DNA from: Membranipora membranacea
Lineage: Eukaryota; Bryozoa; Gymnolaemata; Cheilostomatida; Membraniporidae
Direction of reading: 5' to 3'
Length of the DNA stretch: 64,000 bases
Assembly (NCBI GenBank): GCA_914767715.1
Contig: OU612065.1
Span: 23,436,001 to 23,500,000 of the forward strand
Both the position numbers and the translations under genes were made by a program. This document shows positions 12,541-26,948 of the stretch, one piece after another; within the stretch, counting starts at the first letter, position 1, and each line of letters begins with the position of its first letter. The notes under the pieces are model-generated. The model was not told the origin of the DNA. It saw only the letters and a list, made by a program, of their open reading frames with translations, and ran no database searches.

Positions 12541-15500
12541 ATGGCGTTTTTCGACTTCCTCAGGAGTCTGACTCCTACCAAGATATATGTTCTTGTGCTC
12601 TGTCTACTCGCCTACCTACTCAATCAGCTGGACAGGTAATAATCTTACTTTTGAGATTGTACAAGTTTGATTGATTGTATTGCTATCACTATCTGTAAAC
12701 TTTGTGAGAAAAAGGAGTTTGCTATTTGATATTAACTTATAATCTCACTCAACATTATAGACTATGGTTAAAAATGCTTTTATTTGCTGTCATAATTTCA
12801 TTGCTTGGTCCAAAGATCAAGAGACTGTGGTTGATGGATCATGCTTAATCATACAATTCGTGGACAGAAGCACCAGCCTGATTCACTTTCATCATAATTT
12901 ATGTCGTTAGTACATTAGTACTTGAGCACTCACATATGTGATTCACTAAGATTGAATAACTTCTGCAGTGTGATTACTGATCACATGATGAGCGTTTATT
13001 GTGCGCTTTTATGAAATTTGGGTTGTTATGCAAAAACAACCGAAGTTGTGTAACTATTGGTTTTTTACTCTTGCAGATACCTATTATCTATCATGGCACA
13101 ACACATCGCTCACGATCTCAAGTATGGAGATATGGGTTGTCTGAACAGTAAACTATTCAACAGTACTATTAGTGATGAGAAATACTGCAGCCATATAACC
13201 AATGAAAAAGAGTAAGTCATGAAGAGAAAATTAAGAGTCTTCTATTTAACTAGTTGATATGTGCATGATGGTCAACACGTATGGAAATAATTGATGATCA
13301 TCAGACATTGATTTGGTGCTCAAATTAAATGAGACTAGCTGTCATTGACATGTCATTACAATCGCCTGCGGGCTGATAATGAAATGTACTAACATAACCC
13401 TCACTAAAGGTTCATCACTTAACTAGGGCTACTTCTGTTTGAATATAAATAAATCGCAAACTTGATTGCCTGTAAATTGAAGAATTGGGTTGATATCCTG
13501 TACATGTCTATATACTTCTGCATCAAAAAAGTTATATCACCTGAAACGTGACTTGCAAATCAAACTACACTGCATATTATAATTTGAGATTCATACACAC
13601 TCCACAATGATATTTGAAGACCTCATACATATTATGTATAAAATAAAATAATAGCATAACATAATATTATATAACATTTTAATCAACCATTATAATATAA
13701 GCGCTGTTGTCTGGTTTATCAGAAATGGTCTTCTTATTTTTTCAGGTGCAACAGTGCTAACTATTTTGGAGGGAAGAATGAGAGTGTATGTGTTTGGGAC
13801 TACACGGGACAAGGAGAAATGTACCAGCTTATAGCAGGGCCAGTCTTCATTGTAATATACACATTCTGTGGTGTATTCATTGGTGAGATTCAAATACTTG
13901 CTTTATAGAATCGGTGGTTACAAGAAAAAGTATAACAGGAAAATGTCCTACTGTTCTGTGAAGAAAATGATAGTTATTACAGTTTGTTAATTACTTACTC
14001 AATTGTGGAAGTTTGAAAGGATGGTTGATGTTGGTTATCGTTTTCTATCTTAACGATACACTGTTAATATATTAGTACAAAAAAAGCCCAATATATCATG
14101 AGCTGTCAATTTTATTGCAAAAAATCAAAATAAATGGGAATAATCTGAATCATCAATATCACACATCAAATGAGTCGGCTCTTTTTTATTTTCAGGATAT
14201 TTGACGGTTTATTTCAAGAGGAAGACTTTGCTCGCCTTTTTCCTGATTGTCTGGTCAGTCTTCACAGCTCTGAGCGGTCTGAGTAAAACTTATTGGCAAC
14301 TCGCTCTCACAAGATTCGGCCTTGGCATTGGGTAAGATTACTTGGAATTCAAAAATTCAATCTACATATTAAACTGGACTTCAAGATTTTTGAAGATTGG
14401 ACTGTCCTAGTTGTTCTAGATTCCATAATGCAGAATATAGAGTATGTCATATACTTTAGAGGAGTATTTGCAGTTGTCCCATTCGAAAAGGCTTGAAAAG
14501 TGTAATATATGGCCGACATTTTTTCTCACTCTCTGCTTGATATAAGCCCACACCTAACATAAATTCTCTATAACTCGCTAAACTAAATTCTAGCTAATAT
14601 TTACCCCTGTGTGGTAATATTATAGTATCCTCATTATTTCGGCTCATTCATGTTATATTGTCCTATAGGCTGTTATTTATTGTTATTTGTAATATTGTAT
14701 ACCAAAGGATTTACCAAGTCAGCGAATATCATATCAAGGTAGAAAACACTGAAGGGCTTTCCAACACTGTCCTTCCAACACTGTCAACATCTTCTACCAC
14801 TTTCCACTCCTGATGAAATCTGCAATACCAATCTGTATTGACAGTCATAATTTCAGTTACAGGGGTACCAGAGTTTCAGGCGATAAAACAATATCCATGA
14901 TGAGAAAAGTTCAAATTAAACTGGATGCTAAACTCACATAGAATAGTATTTGAGGGTTAAAGCTTCTCAAACTAGATGAAAATGAGATTATGTTATGCAT
15001 TTTCCTGTGAATTGCAGCAGAGAGAATGGAATCCATTCTCCTTGATTGCAGCCTGTGCTCTTCCACCATTCTGTTTGTCTTCCCACCTTAAATATAACTT
15101 GGTGAGGAGTCAGCAGTCGATTGTGTTTTGCACTGCCTTGTGGCTACAGCTTGCCCTGGATGAGAAGCAATTTATAGCGTGTCCTGAGTTTTCTTAGATG
15201 CCTCAATAAACTTTGTGTTTGATAAACTAGGAGCCCCATGAGAATGAGCAGCCTTTTAAGTCACCTCTGCTAGAGAAGGGAGATGTTGGTGTTGCTTTTC
15301 CCCTCAATGTGATTGTTTATGTTCATTTTGAATTTCTATTGGCTTAGAATGAGATTTCAACAAGGAGTATATTATGATTTCTTCTGGTCATTAAACCATA
15401 AATACTGTAAAAGCCCAAAGATGGCAAAATCTGATTTCTAAACAATCAGGAATACGACTGCCGTAATGAACAACCCAATAAATTGTTGGGTCAAGCACTA

Positions 15501-18500
15501 AAAAAAAAAGATGAGGTGTTCCTGTTGATATTGCATATATATGAACTCTGATACTCCTGAGATTAACCACACTCATATCATGCATGAAATACTTCCTACC
15601 GAATATCAGGGCTTAGCCTTCTTGTGATTGACATGTCTAACTTCTCTTGCACTATCCATTTTCAAATTCCATTGTCAATACAAAATGAATTGGGCGGTGG
15701 AAACAACTTCTATCAACTATAATCCATGTTGTGTTGGATTGTAGTGAGGCAGGATGCACACCATTTGCTGCAGCGATCATAGCCGAGATGTTCTCACCGG
15801 AGCTCAGAGGAAGTGCTATGGGAATCTATAACTTTGGTATATACTTTGGATATAGTATGTCCTATGCCTTTGGTAACTTTCTGTATGAGGCAAACATTAT
15901 GGGAGAGGTAAGGACTTGGATAAATACTTCTGATAGCCCCATGCTGAGTTTGCAGGACCTGCTTTTGAACTCCTCTCCCAAATTGCTCACTCTTTAATGA
16001 AACTATATACATTCTGAGTGAACAGTTTTGAAACAAATTTTCCTATTTGAAAGCCCAAGTGAGTGAAGATTATGAGTGATAATTTGTATACAAAGTTTTG
16101 CCCGCTCAAGTTGAAAAACCCGCCTGTAAAACAGCAATCTATAACTTAGTTGAACAACGCTTCGCTTCAATGTAAGTCTGATTGGAAACCATTTATTTCG
16201 ACCTTATCGGTATTAAAACTCATGTTAATCTAGTTATGAATTGTAATTAAATTTAATATGTTTCTCTGTGATGTATTTGAGTAGGGCTGGAGATGGGTTT
16301 TCTATATCTCAGCGATACCAGGCTTACCGTTAGCAATACTCATATTCTTCACTATAAAAGAGCAGTCCCCACAGCAAGTAGCTGATAAAAAGAACGAGGA
16401 GGTATCGGAAGAAAGCCCACTAATCACTGATAACAAACCGCAGCCTTCAGAAATGTATGTTATCCATATCCTTGAACATACTCGCATGCTTATAGTATCA
16501 TCTAATTGTAAGGCCGGCCTCCTGCTTGCATTACCTTTGGAAATATATGCTATCCATATCCATGAACATATTCGTTTGTTTACCCTTATATTCATTGATA
16601 TGAATGGCTATTTGTGGAGATATATAACTTTGTGTCAGCAATTGGGTCTATCTAAAATTCTGGCAGCTTTATCATTATGCATTGACTGACGTCTCTGTAA
16701 CGAGCTTTAAAAACTCAGGCAAGCTGCTTCACAATGTATACCAGGAGTCTGCCGTAGCATTGCTGAACTTTTGGACCAATCAAAGATGAGACATTATTTC
16801 CAGTACTCATTCATAAATTGCCATATGCGTGTTCAGAGTCAGATATGTTCCCCTTATCCATGAATATATATCAGTGCTTTTATTGAATGAAAGCCTTGGT
16901 CTCATGCCTTTAAGAAAATTAGATTTTTAATGGTAAATTCTGACATGTTTTGTCTGTATTCTGAAGCTATCTTACCCTGATTGCTTTGGGTCCTGTCGAG
17001 TCCAGCAATGAACTCATTGAGTCCACCCAGCCTGTAAAAGTATTTTTCCATTTGATTTCACTCTAATTATTAAATTTCCAGGACCTGGAATGAGAAGTTG
17101 AAGGAATTATTTTGGGCTTTCCTGTCGCCACCGATCCTCATGCTATGCCTTGCCGGATCAATCAGAAACGCAGGTAATAACTTGATCAGTTTGGTAATAT
17201 GGGTATTGATATAGGTCAATCTTTCTAACCCTCTCTCTCTTGCAGTCAGTCAATGTGACTAAGATCGTTTTATGGTTTTATTTGGTTGCAGTCCCCCCAC
17301 AACTCTGTTTTCAGTTATGGCTTGCGAGGAGCTCAGGTTGATCTCTCTCCATTTCATGATTCTTTTTGCAACATCTTTAAATCTGAGTCTAGGCCTTCCC
17401 TTATTTCTTTTTCCTTCTTTCAATTGAGAGTACATCAGTTGCCTAGGGAGCCGGTCATTGTCCATCCTATGCACATGGCCTACCCATCAAACCCTAGAGG
17501 AGTCAATATTAACCGGAATTTAGTATAGCTAGCTTGTAATGAGTAGATGTTAGCCTACCAATAGTTTCACTGTATCTATGCAAAAAGGCAAACTCATACA
17601 CTTTGGAGTTGCCTTCTTCGGTCAGTCAGAACCCCCTGATATACTGTGGTATTGACAACCCATTGCCATGTTCTTCTGTTTATATGGTGCAACATAGATG
17701 GTTATTATGTGAATTCGGTATCAATTCTGTACATACATACACACACATACTATACATTTGCCTTCCTCTTGACTAAAATTAACTACCCATCATCACCTTT
17801 CAGATGACATTATGACATTATGTGAATTCGGTATCAATTCTGTACATACATACACATACTATACATTTGCCTTCCTCTTGACTAAAATTAACTACCCATC
17901 ATCACCTTTCAGATGACATTATGATGATTGATAATTTCTTTCCATAGGCGGATATGTGTGGGCGGTCAATACGCAGCTATTCTTTCAAAACCAGCACCAG
18001 ACATCTCAGCAGATTGGATCCTACATGAGCTGGATACCCTTAGTGGGTGGATCTCTGGGCGCATTCTTCGGTGGCTTTATCTCTGATAGATTTGTCAAAT
18101 CCAGAGGTATCGTTGCCAGAATGGTTGTGCTGGTGATTTCCCAGGTATGTATCTTTTGTCGTCAGGATAAATTACACGAAAAAACGCTGTTATAAAGCTC
18201 ATTACACACATTAATAAGCCAAGCTAGGCGCTATTGATTGTACATCATAATTTGTTATCACAAGTTATACCAGATACGCAATATCTCTTCTTCTCCCCAC
18301 CAGCAGTTACAGTAATCAATGATATCTGTATTTTGTAGATGTGTGCAGCTCCGTTCGCACTGATGGCTCTTCTATTACCCGCTCCAGCCTGTTATATCAT
18401 GCTTCTACCATCAAACATCATCGGTTAGTAATGCTGGCCAATTTAAAAAAGTGTTTGGTGTTAAGATGTTGATCTCAGCTGTTTCTGTAAAAAGAATCTA

Positions 18501-20169
18501 GATTAGTTTACCCGAGGTGTTCGCCTTAGTTTATCCATTTTTTCAAGCGCAAATTTGTCCTAATTTGGAATCATCCTCTCTTTCTCCCTGACTAGCTCAA
18601 CTAATGAAAATTTATCGATTTCTCCAGGCCAAACATATAGTTAGTATATATTTTCCTCCTAAAGGGGCATTGGCACATGAGAACCCCGAGGGACTTGGAT
18701 ATGGAGAAAATTGGCCCCAAATGGTGGTAGACATTCTAAGGCCTTTCAATTTCCCTTGTGACAGGGCGGCAAGGCCAATTTTTTGGCCGCGGGACAAGGC
18801 TTACTTAATATTGAAAGAAGGATTTTAATTTTGATTCTCATTGTTGATTACAGGTGAGATGTGGATTGGTGTTTGTCTGACCTGCGTTCTTGAGTTGGTT
18901 CCTGAGAGAATAAGAGCAGCATCTATAGGATATTATCTGTTTATAATCACAAACATTGGAGGAAATATTCCCCTTCTTGTTCCACCTCTGAAAACAGCTT
19001 TCGCTAAGGCCAGCTCTGAGTATGCCCTGAGAAGTAAGTAATTAGAATAATCCAAGGGTGAAGTCGGACTGTTATAATTCGGCTGGCCAACTAAGATTGC
19101 TAAAACCCTCCAAGATTGATATTATTCATTCAGGGATTTCAGTTTAGCAAATTGACCTAGAGTTGTTAACTTCACTGATTAAAATAATTATAGTGAATAT
19201 TCATTTTTGAATTTGCTTCATTTAAATTGTATTTGAGAGATTTGCCCAGATCTAGTGTTTAGCAGATTTAGTTTCTAGTGACTTTTCAATAACCAACACA
19301 GTAAAGCTGTTATTCAAATGTGATCTATCATCCTGTAGGGTAGTAAGAATTGTGTAGTATTAAAATACTTGTACCATAAGATTATTTAGGTAACCAAGTA
19401 GTTGAGTTGTCTTCTCTTTGTACAAGGCATGACAACTGCAAGACAAAATTTCCAATCTAAGTTTGCACTATTTTTTCCACCCTTTTCTCCCTCTGGCATC
19501 CTTGACTGGAGGACATGGCCATGGGCTTGTCTTATCATTCCCATAGTATTTCATGAGAGCATCTTGACAAATATGCTCATCATTGCGGGAGGTCGAACCA
19601 AAAATAACTGTTGTCAATGTTGACACATACATACAAAGGTCCTGTATTCACGCCATCACTTATGCCATGCCAGGCTAATGAGGAAATAAGGAAATGTCCA
19701 GTAGTCGCCAGGCTTATAAGGAAGCTTTTAGTAGTCTCTGTCACTTTCCTGTCCAGTCATATGTCATCTTATGTCACACAAAAGTAGTTGGCGCTAAATG
19801 GTCAGGAAATGCAGTGAGACTCCTATTACCGGGTCTGTAGAACTAGACCTGTAGCTATGTTCATTAAAGGAACCTGCATCTCAAACGAACCATGTACCAA
19901 GGACTGCATAATGGATAGGTATTGGTTATGGCTTTCCATTTAACCCAAGTGGGGTGCCAGACCAATCCCCCTTTTTCATGAACGCCAACAACTTGCATAT
20001 CATTATTTCATATACTTCAATGACAGCGATATTTATCATGTTTACAGATGCACTCATCGTCCTCTTTCCTGGGATGTACGTGGCGTCATCAGTACTCTTT
20101 GTGCTGACTATTTTCATCTACAAAGCATGGCAAAGGCGAAGTAACTCCCTGCATGTAGCTGTCGACTAA
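12541..20169 (+). CDS. Spinster-like major facilitator superfamily transporter, 11 coding exons
   Basis: Predicted 12-helix membrane transporter. Coding exons: 12541-12635, 13077-13211, 13746-13882, 14196-14331, 15745-15907, 16285-16454, 17082-17173, 17948-18144, 18339-18423, 18854-19033, 20048-20169. Phases match throughout, giving 1512 nt and 503 aa. TM1 (about residues 15-35) holds the LNQLDRYLLS sequence. The TM1-TM2 loop is long, with four cysteines (CLN, YCS, KEC, VCV) and two N-glycosylation sequons (NST, NES). Motif A follows TM2 (GYLTVYFKRKTL). TM4 carries TRFGLGIGEAGCTP, matching the R..GxGEA signature of spinster proteins. A second motif A-like site reads GGFISDRF. The cytosolic linker after TM6 is acidic and holds EESPLI. 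Known spinster proteins move sphingosine-1-phosphate or lysophospholipids, but the substrate here cannot be told. Assignment within the wider spinster/hexuronate MFS group is likely, not proven. Confidence 0.85.
14500..14610. repeat. Dispersed repeat family C, copy 2
   Basis: Diverged copy with the segment CGCTAAACTAAATTCTAGCTAATATTTAC, comparable to 4355-4510. It lies in a transporter intron. Confidence 0.5.
16603..16882. repeat. Dispersed repeat family B, copy 1
   Basis: About 280 bp that aligns with 60687-60984. Shared blocks in order are GGCTAT.TGTGGAGAT, AACTTTGTGTCAG, AAAAACTCAGGCAAGCTGC, CCAATCAAAGA, TCTGATATGTTCCCCT and ATATAT.AGTGC. It lies in an intron of the transporter. No ORF is seen, so it is probably a SINE or a MITE. 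Confidence 0.75.
17259..17510 (-). pseudogene. Non-LTR retrotransposon (LINE) remnant, end of the RT polyprotein
   Basis: The minus strand reads WVGHVHRMDNDRLPRQLMY, followed by EGKRNKGRPRLRFKDVAKR. This matches the well-known segment near the C-terminus of LINE reverse transcriptase ORFs (GH..RM...R.P.Q..Y..L..G.R..G.P..R..D). It is broken by a stop immediately upstream and has no RT core, so it is a dead 5'-truncated fragment. It sits in an intron of the spinster-like gene, in the opposite direction. Confidence 0.85.
17705..17930. repeat. Two-copy tandem duplication, 113-bp unit
   Basis: The unit starting TTATGTGAATTCGG at 17705 is repeated at 17818. The copies are nearly identical apart from a 4-bp length change in an (AC)n-like stretch. 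The unit includes a pyrimidine tract and TTTCAG. The pair lies just upstream of the exon at 17948. Confidence 0.92.
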
Positions 20170-23100
20170 ATGCTGTCGACCAAAGAAGTAGTGACTTCAT
20201 TGGAGGTTGGTGCGCACTAACTAAAACAATCAAGTTTCTCTCAAGCAGATATCAATACGCTTGGGCGTACATGTACATATAACAGTGTGAAATTCACCTA
20301 CTGGACACTAGAGGATATGTAATGAAGTTGTTGATGGCTCGATTCATAGCACTCATGTATAAAATTTGACCTGGGGGTAAATATCCAATAGCCCCAGAAA
20401 ATACAGCGCACATAAGCCGGAACAATGGAAACAGATAAAAATTCATTATATTATCAGACTAATTATGTTATTTATAAACTCAACGGACATCATAACTTTA
20501 TAGCAACGGATCAATTTTCATTTTTCTTTACATCCTTTCTATTTTGCTTCATTTACTATCCATATTTATAGAAATCTATGTTGTGGTTTGACAGTCACCC
20601 CACCCTCTTGTTGATACTGTAGACCTTCTATATCAGCGCAATGTATGCTTGTCCTGAAGTGGGCGGCGGCAGGGGAAACAAAGTAAGGTTTGCCCGCAAA
20701 CAACAGCATGTCGTTCCTCTTGTTTTATGTAAATTATGCAATTATTATGATGTACAGATGCTATATTGACAGCACAATTGGGAAGTGTTTTACATTTAAG
20801 TTCATTACAGTGGTGACAGTGGCGTACATCCTAGATGACAACACACAAAAGGATCATTTTGGGACATTATTATAAAATCGTCTGAGCCATCGAACTCTAA
20901 TTTGTAACAATAACTTGTGACAACATGTCACTAGCGATGTTATCTTATTAATATTTGCAATAATTATAGTGTAAACTGCTGAAAACAATCGATATTCCAT
21001 TGGCATGAAACCGCCATCATTTTTATTCAGTCATGTGGTAGATGAAGTGTCATGGAGCAAATAGTCCATTGTCAAGTCACCACTTTAAATGGGGTCAACA
21101 CTTTACCAGATGTACATATGGAAACCCTAGATGGCGTGCTTAAAACATACTTAACAATGATGGTGATACATTTTTGTGAACTGGTGAGGAATGCAAAAAA
21201 CGGCAGTTCGTTGAATCCATTCAACAATTCAACAATAAGAGTAGGCGTCAGAAAAGACCTCACAAGTCTCAAGTTTGACGCAAATCTACATAAAAGAGGG
21301 GGCAACTCTCAAACAATCAGCCAAAGGGTCTCCAAGGTAAATTTTTTTAGAGTTTTCCAGAATTTTGCAACTTGTACTGGTATTCTCCAAATGATTTCAA
21401 TTCAGTTGCAGTTACCAACTTGGACCTTTTACTGAATGTCATTCATCATGAGTGTCCAGTAAATGGGGATGGGATCCACAAGTCTCCTAACCCAAAACTA
21501 TTTTACTGAATGTTTGATGGTAGCCTGCTTTTCTATACCTGGTAATAACCGCTACAGGTCTCACTCAGTAAGGATTTATCCTTAAATTATATTAGCCTAT
21601 GCTGACATATTCATATGATGATAAATGGGCGGACACGGCTCAGGGGTCTATTGATGTTCACCGACTTATCAATTAACTCATTAACCAACTCTAGTAGCAA
21701 TTAGAATTTCTGTGGAATCGAGAAAACCAGACATGTATCTGCTATTATTGTAACATTCTCAATCAAATTCAAATGTGGTTGGTCTACTCAAATTCCGCTT
21801 GTATATTGCACACATTTACTTATAATACATAAATAACAAACTTTATTTGTATAACAAAATGTATACCATGGGCTGAAATTCTATTCGATTTTCTCTGAAC
21901 ATGTTTGGTAAGGTGTTATGTTTCTATGTAGTGTTATCATTAATGTAAATGGCAGCGTATGTAAACACTTAGCGATCTGTATTAACACTCCGAATTGATA
22001 CTCTGCTTATCAAATTCATCTTTAACTCTCTAATTGCATGATTCTTGACAGGGAAAGGTAAATCAAAATTGTGTGTCTAGAGTACACTAAACGCAATACA
22101 TGTCATTAAATTGTTAGACTACTTGTAATTTTATAGCCCATTTCATTGTTACATTTGTTTGAAGAAGAGAAATTGCTGTTTCTAGTTAGAGAGCTGCTTT
22201 GTAGATTTTTAACACCACACCACTCGAGTAATGCCAATTGTTTGGGCAGCAGTAAAATGATACAGTGAGTAAAGCCCTTCATCTACAAGTAGCTGATCAC
22301 ATAAAGTGTCGTCGCTGTCCGCTGTCGACAGCACATTATAATACTGATATCACCACTTGGTTTGTCCACCTGTCAAAAATCAATTCAAGTGCTTTTCCCT
22401 GCAGCTTTTGATCCTGTCTCACGTGTCTCAAAGAAAGGACCTTTTGGTTTCCTGTTGATTTTTTGAAGCATAAATCATCGCCCGACTTTTCTATGTGAGG
22501 CTGTGAGAAATATGAGACCTCTGTGCTGCTATAGCTTAGATACTAGAGAAAGACAGCCACCAACAGTTTTAATGTTTTCCTACTGGTAAATGAGTTGTCT
22601 AACAAGGAATTTATCGAGCTAGCATCAGTATCCATCCAATTATTCAGGAAGGGTGGGATACCCTAACACCATCCCTGTTTGAATTCTAAGCAACGCTGCC
22701 GGATGATAATTTGGCTGGCCCACACTCAAAGGAACTCATAGAAAATTTAAATGCAAGCCATGAATTATATCTGTCCTGTCGCTGCTATATCAAAAGCTAT
22801 GACAAGTCAAAATTCACTTTTGTTGTTAATACTAGCAAAACCATTAGCGACATCTACAAAGGTGCAAAAAGTAGGCATTAGTCATATCTAGCACTACCAA
22901 TCGTCAAAATCTTCAATGCCAGCCGTTTACAACTCATAAGATCAATTAAAACATTTTGCCAAAAATCTCATACATCTAAACATTAATTTTTGACAACACA
23001 TTTGATATTGTTCGCCAGTAGAGCTGTGAAATTTCCGGCAGGTCTTTATCATTCAGAATTTGTTTAAACAAACTATTCGAAATGTTTTAAGTTATGACTA

Positions 23101-24454
23101 TTAATATTTCTAGGAGTTTACTAATGTGAACATTTTTTGACAAAAGGCTCTTTGATGTTAAATCATGTCCAGAAGCTTGCAAGGACTTGAAACATATCTA
23201 ATTGTCATCAAGACTTTTTTGTGTGTTATTCTCAACACCACGGTGTTTTTGCGATGTGGTGTGTCAGATAATAGGGTTTCCAATGTCACCATGGACTACC
23301 TTAGAGTAAGGGATTTTTATTAGCCGGGCACTGTTGTGGGATTCCATTAACGTCAGGTGCAGTGTCACCAAATTATGTTCGCCGCTTTTTCTCTGTCGGC
23401 TGACTCATTATTCCACAGCTGCAGAAATTAAACTCAAGCTAATATAATTGTGAAAATTTGTAAAAAAAAAATGATATAGCCAAGCTTTTTTCCCTGTGAA
23501 ATGTCAAACCCGAGCCCACACCTGCCAATAATGCCATGTATCCTCAAGCTGTCATAAGGAAGATTATGGCGGTTTATTGGGGATCTTACCATTCAAAGTC
23601 ATGTGTCTGACAAAAAATAGTGATACAAGACCTTCATTGAAGGTTCTTTGCGAAATCTTCAGTAAAAACTCCCTTTGCACTCTCAAATTGAGAATGTAGA
23701 ACTATTTTGTCGCTTGCGCTCTCACATATTTTACCAAAGGCTCCAACATTTAATACTGAATCATCGGTGCAATCAATTTAGATACATTTGCGTGTTAAAT
23801 TGAGACATGTTTAACACAGATAGTGTAAACAGACACAGGTTTGTTTATGGTGATATCTCACCTATCCCCTAACAAATACTAGCTTGACAAGTATATCTAT
23901 ATTTTATAAGGCTGTCGTATTCAAAAACACAAAGCAAGTTTATAAGTGTCGATGCCGCACCGAGGATATCCAGTGCTGCTCGAGTTAGAGGGACAGCCAA
24001 GGTCCAGCTTGAGTCTAGACAAGGATATAACTTGCTATGGATTGTCGCAATTTTCATAGATTACTGATCTTTGTGGCAGCTGGCAGGAGACATACTATGT
24101 CAAAAAGCCAACATGAAAAGTGAGAATCTGGTTATCAATAATCGAACCCAACCATTCCCCAGTATGTGGTCATAAATAGCAACAATAATGATGTCAACAC
24201 TATTTTTACTTTTATCCTTTGCCTCCGATAGAGTACAGCCGACATTGTTGCGTGATTATTTCCTTATACAGGTGCCCTCTGCAGAAGTTGTCACCAGTAC
24301 TAGCGGATTTATTTATAGATGGAAAAAATTTCAATTCAAGAAGCCCAGGTTGGTCTTTCCTCAAATCACAGGTGTGGTCTTGCAGTCGCACTTAAATTAG
24401 CAAAATGGCATACCTGATCAATGGCATACCTTCGGTGTGGCATGAAAAATTAGT

Positions 24455-24560
24455 GTGAGGATCGTGAAAGAAAACATCGAGACTTGGCGAGTGCGTACGG
24501 CCGACGCTCCCTAGGTCCGCCTGCCTCATCCTGTTTGAAACAGGGAACACGGGTACGGTC
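24455..24560. other. GC-richer island with a short perfect palindrome
   Basis: About 105 bp of higher GC in an AT-rich desert. It contains CCTGTTTGAAACAGG, a 15-bp palindrome, at 24530-24544. It could be a conserved regulatory element. No exon is supported. Confidence 0.3.
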
Positions 24561-26948
24561 ATGATGTCTGAATATTAATACTCCCATAAATGCCTGTCAC
24601 ATATGTGTATATATATTTTGTTTGACAGTTTGTGTAAATCATTAGATATTAACAAGATGTCACTCATTTCTACATCACATAAATCTGCATAAAACATGAC
24701 AAAAATTGTCACTGCAGTTTTGTGCTATATCATTATTAAGCTTACTAATAAACACGTCTGCTTGGCTTCAAGAATAATGAACCAAACCGCTGATCCTGTA
24801 CACCCAAAGATGACCAATACATAATTATAAATAGAAGAGAAATGGTGGAACCACCCAGAGAGTGACATAATCAACGAGGATGGAGATAAAACCAGGATAT
24901 ACGCAACTTGCGGATATTTATTATTTTAAAACCATTTTCTCTCATGACCAGCTATTAAATTGTTTTTTAATTGCTGATTCCATCGTAATTTTTAAATGTT
25001 ACAGCAAGTTTATTTTGAGTTGGCATAAAATTGAAGCTGCTCTGCTAGGACACATAGCGAGGAGATACAATCCAACACCTGCCAATGTGATTATTTATAA
25101 CATCTGTTGCCACCAAACAAGTATTTGTAAATAATACATGAAAACCTTGTTCTATAAAAATTATCCCTGGCTTCATTAGCTTGTGGTATACTTATCTTAT
25201 AATCTCTGTTATACCACAGCCATTGAGCTGACCCGCTATGTACGATACACAGTCTATCTGTTATTAGCTTTCTCTCTCCACTTCATAACAATTAATTACA
25301 CATTTACTGTTACTTTGTTATTATATTATCTCTGGATTCAATTTCATCCCAAGTATCAATTCATCCAGCTGTTGCGCATGTTCGACCCTCAGTCGCATCA
25401 GACCTACTTGAGATGTAATTTTGTAATTAACCAAGTATTAATTATTTAAAGCGTACAACTTTTATCCTCGCGGTTCTTTTTGAGTGACTGGAACTGTCGG
25501 AAAATTATAGCGATGTCAACTCATCACAGTTAAAATTTCTACACTGAACTGAAAGAGATTTGTGTGCCTTGATAGTGCAAAGCGTCAGTAAATAGTTGTG
25601 GCGACGCATATGCCATGGATCTTAACTAAAAAAGAATTTATTATAATATAGTATCGCGTCAAGTTTAGCTGGTTTGACCCCATCGTTTTTTTTATGAATG
25701 AACCGAATGAATGAAATGTGGTGAGGATTATAATTGGAGGCAGGTGCTGAATCATGGTATATAATGGTATCACTGTCTCTATACTTCCTTATACTTGAAC
25801 ATCTGAGCTGAACAGAAAGGCAACTTTCATGGTTTGCTGAACACAAGATAAGTCGCACTTTATGCTGTCAACATAGTTTGTGTACTTGTTCGGCTGGGTC
25901 GCACAAATAAACCATAAGAATATGTCTGTGGCTCTGATCTTACTGCCTACAAGAAAGCAAGACAAAGAATATTTACTTTTGTCCTGGTATGGTGGATGGT
26001 GGATGGTGGTGTATGATTATGCAAAAATTCTTGCATTAGATAAGTGAGAAAAGCTATCGAGGAATTTCCTCCTTTTTTTTGGCCTCATTCACCCAATCAA
26101 ATTTCAATAATTGCGGAAGTCTCTTTGATTAAATAGCAACATTTTTTGCATTCAAACGGTGACACCTCACATGTTGCCAAACATGTCTTAATTATTATTA
26201 ATTTTTAAGACAGTCACATGCCGTTTATTAAAGTGGAGCTTTCAATTTTTCTAGTACAAACATATGAATTAAAAAACTTTCCTGCTACACACTTACACAG
26301 AATTTTCACTGGTAGCATATACAAGATCAGTCTATCAAGGTGCTCAGACGGCTCCAAGTGCCAGTTTTTGGCATTACATTATCAAACATGATAAAACATG
26401 AATGTCATGCTGCAAACTTGCACTTGAAGGAGTCTGAGCGGAAGACTAAAGATTAGTTTATCTAATAATGAAGTTGGCACTTTTTATAAGAATACTTATG
26501 GCCATCGCTGCAATGACAGCACTGAAGGTTATACCACATCATGATATTCCGAGATTATCATAAAACTGAATACTGGGTCAAGATTGACTGCAAAGAATTT
26601 AATTGAATAGCCAATACGATAGATTGCTATAAATCAAAATGGGACTTCAACATTAATATGTAGGCTATTCCAAAAGCTATATAAAATATAAAAAGGCTAT
26701 ACAGTCAGCCAATATGGTGACCCAATTTATGTTTTCCAACTTTGATTATGCTATCATTATCTGGGAAGCCTGGTAATGAAAGAGGAGAATTTTATCTTTG
26801 TTTATTTGACATCACCTTGGTAGAAGCTGATGTGTGTCTAACTTAAATGGCTACATATTGGATGCTGAATACTTTTTTGCTCCATCATTGCCCCTCCATA
26901 TACCCTAGAAAACCAAAGTCCTCTCAGGAGGAAAAGTTTCTATCTTGC

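Noticed and set aside
19402-19623. Possible extra transporter exon
   Set aside because: The exon ending at 19033 (phase 1) joins directly to 20048 in frame, giving a continuous last helix. Adding this stretch would break the frame.
21052-21435. 127-aa ORF downstream of the transporter
   Set aside because: No recognisable family, no splice or start context, and no obvious domain. It is likely chance in 3' flanking DNA.
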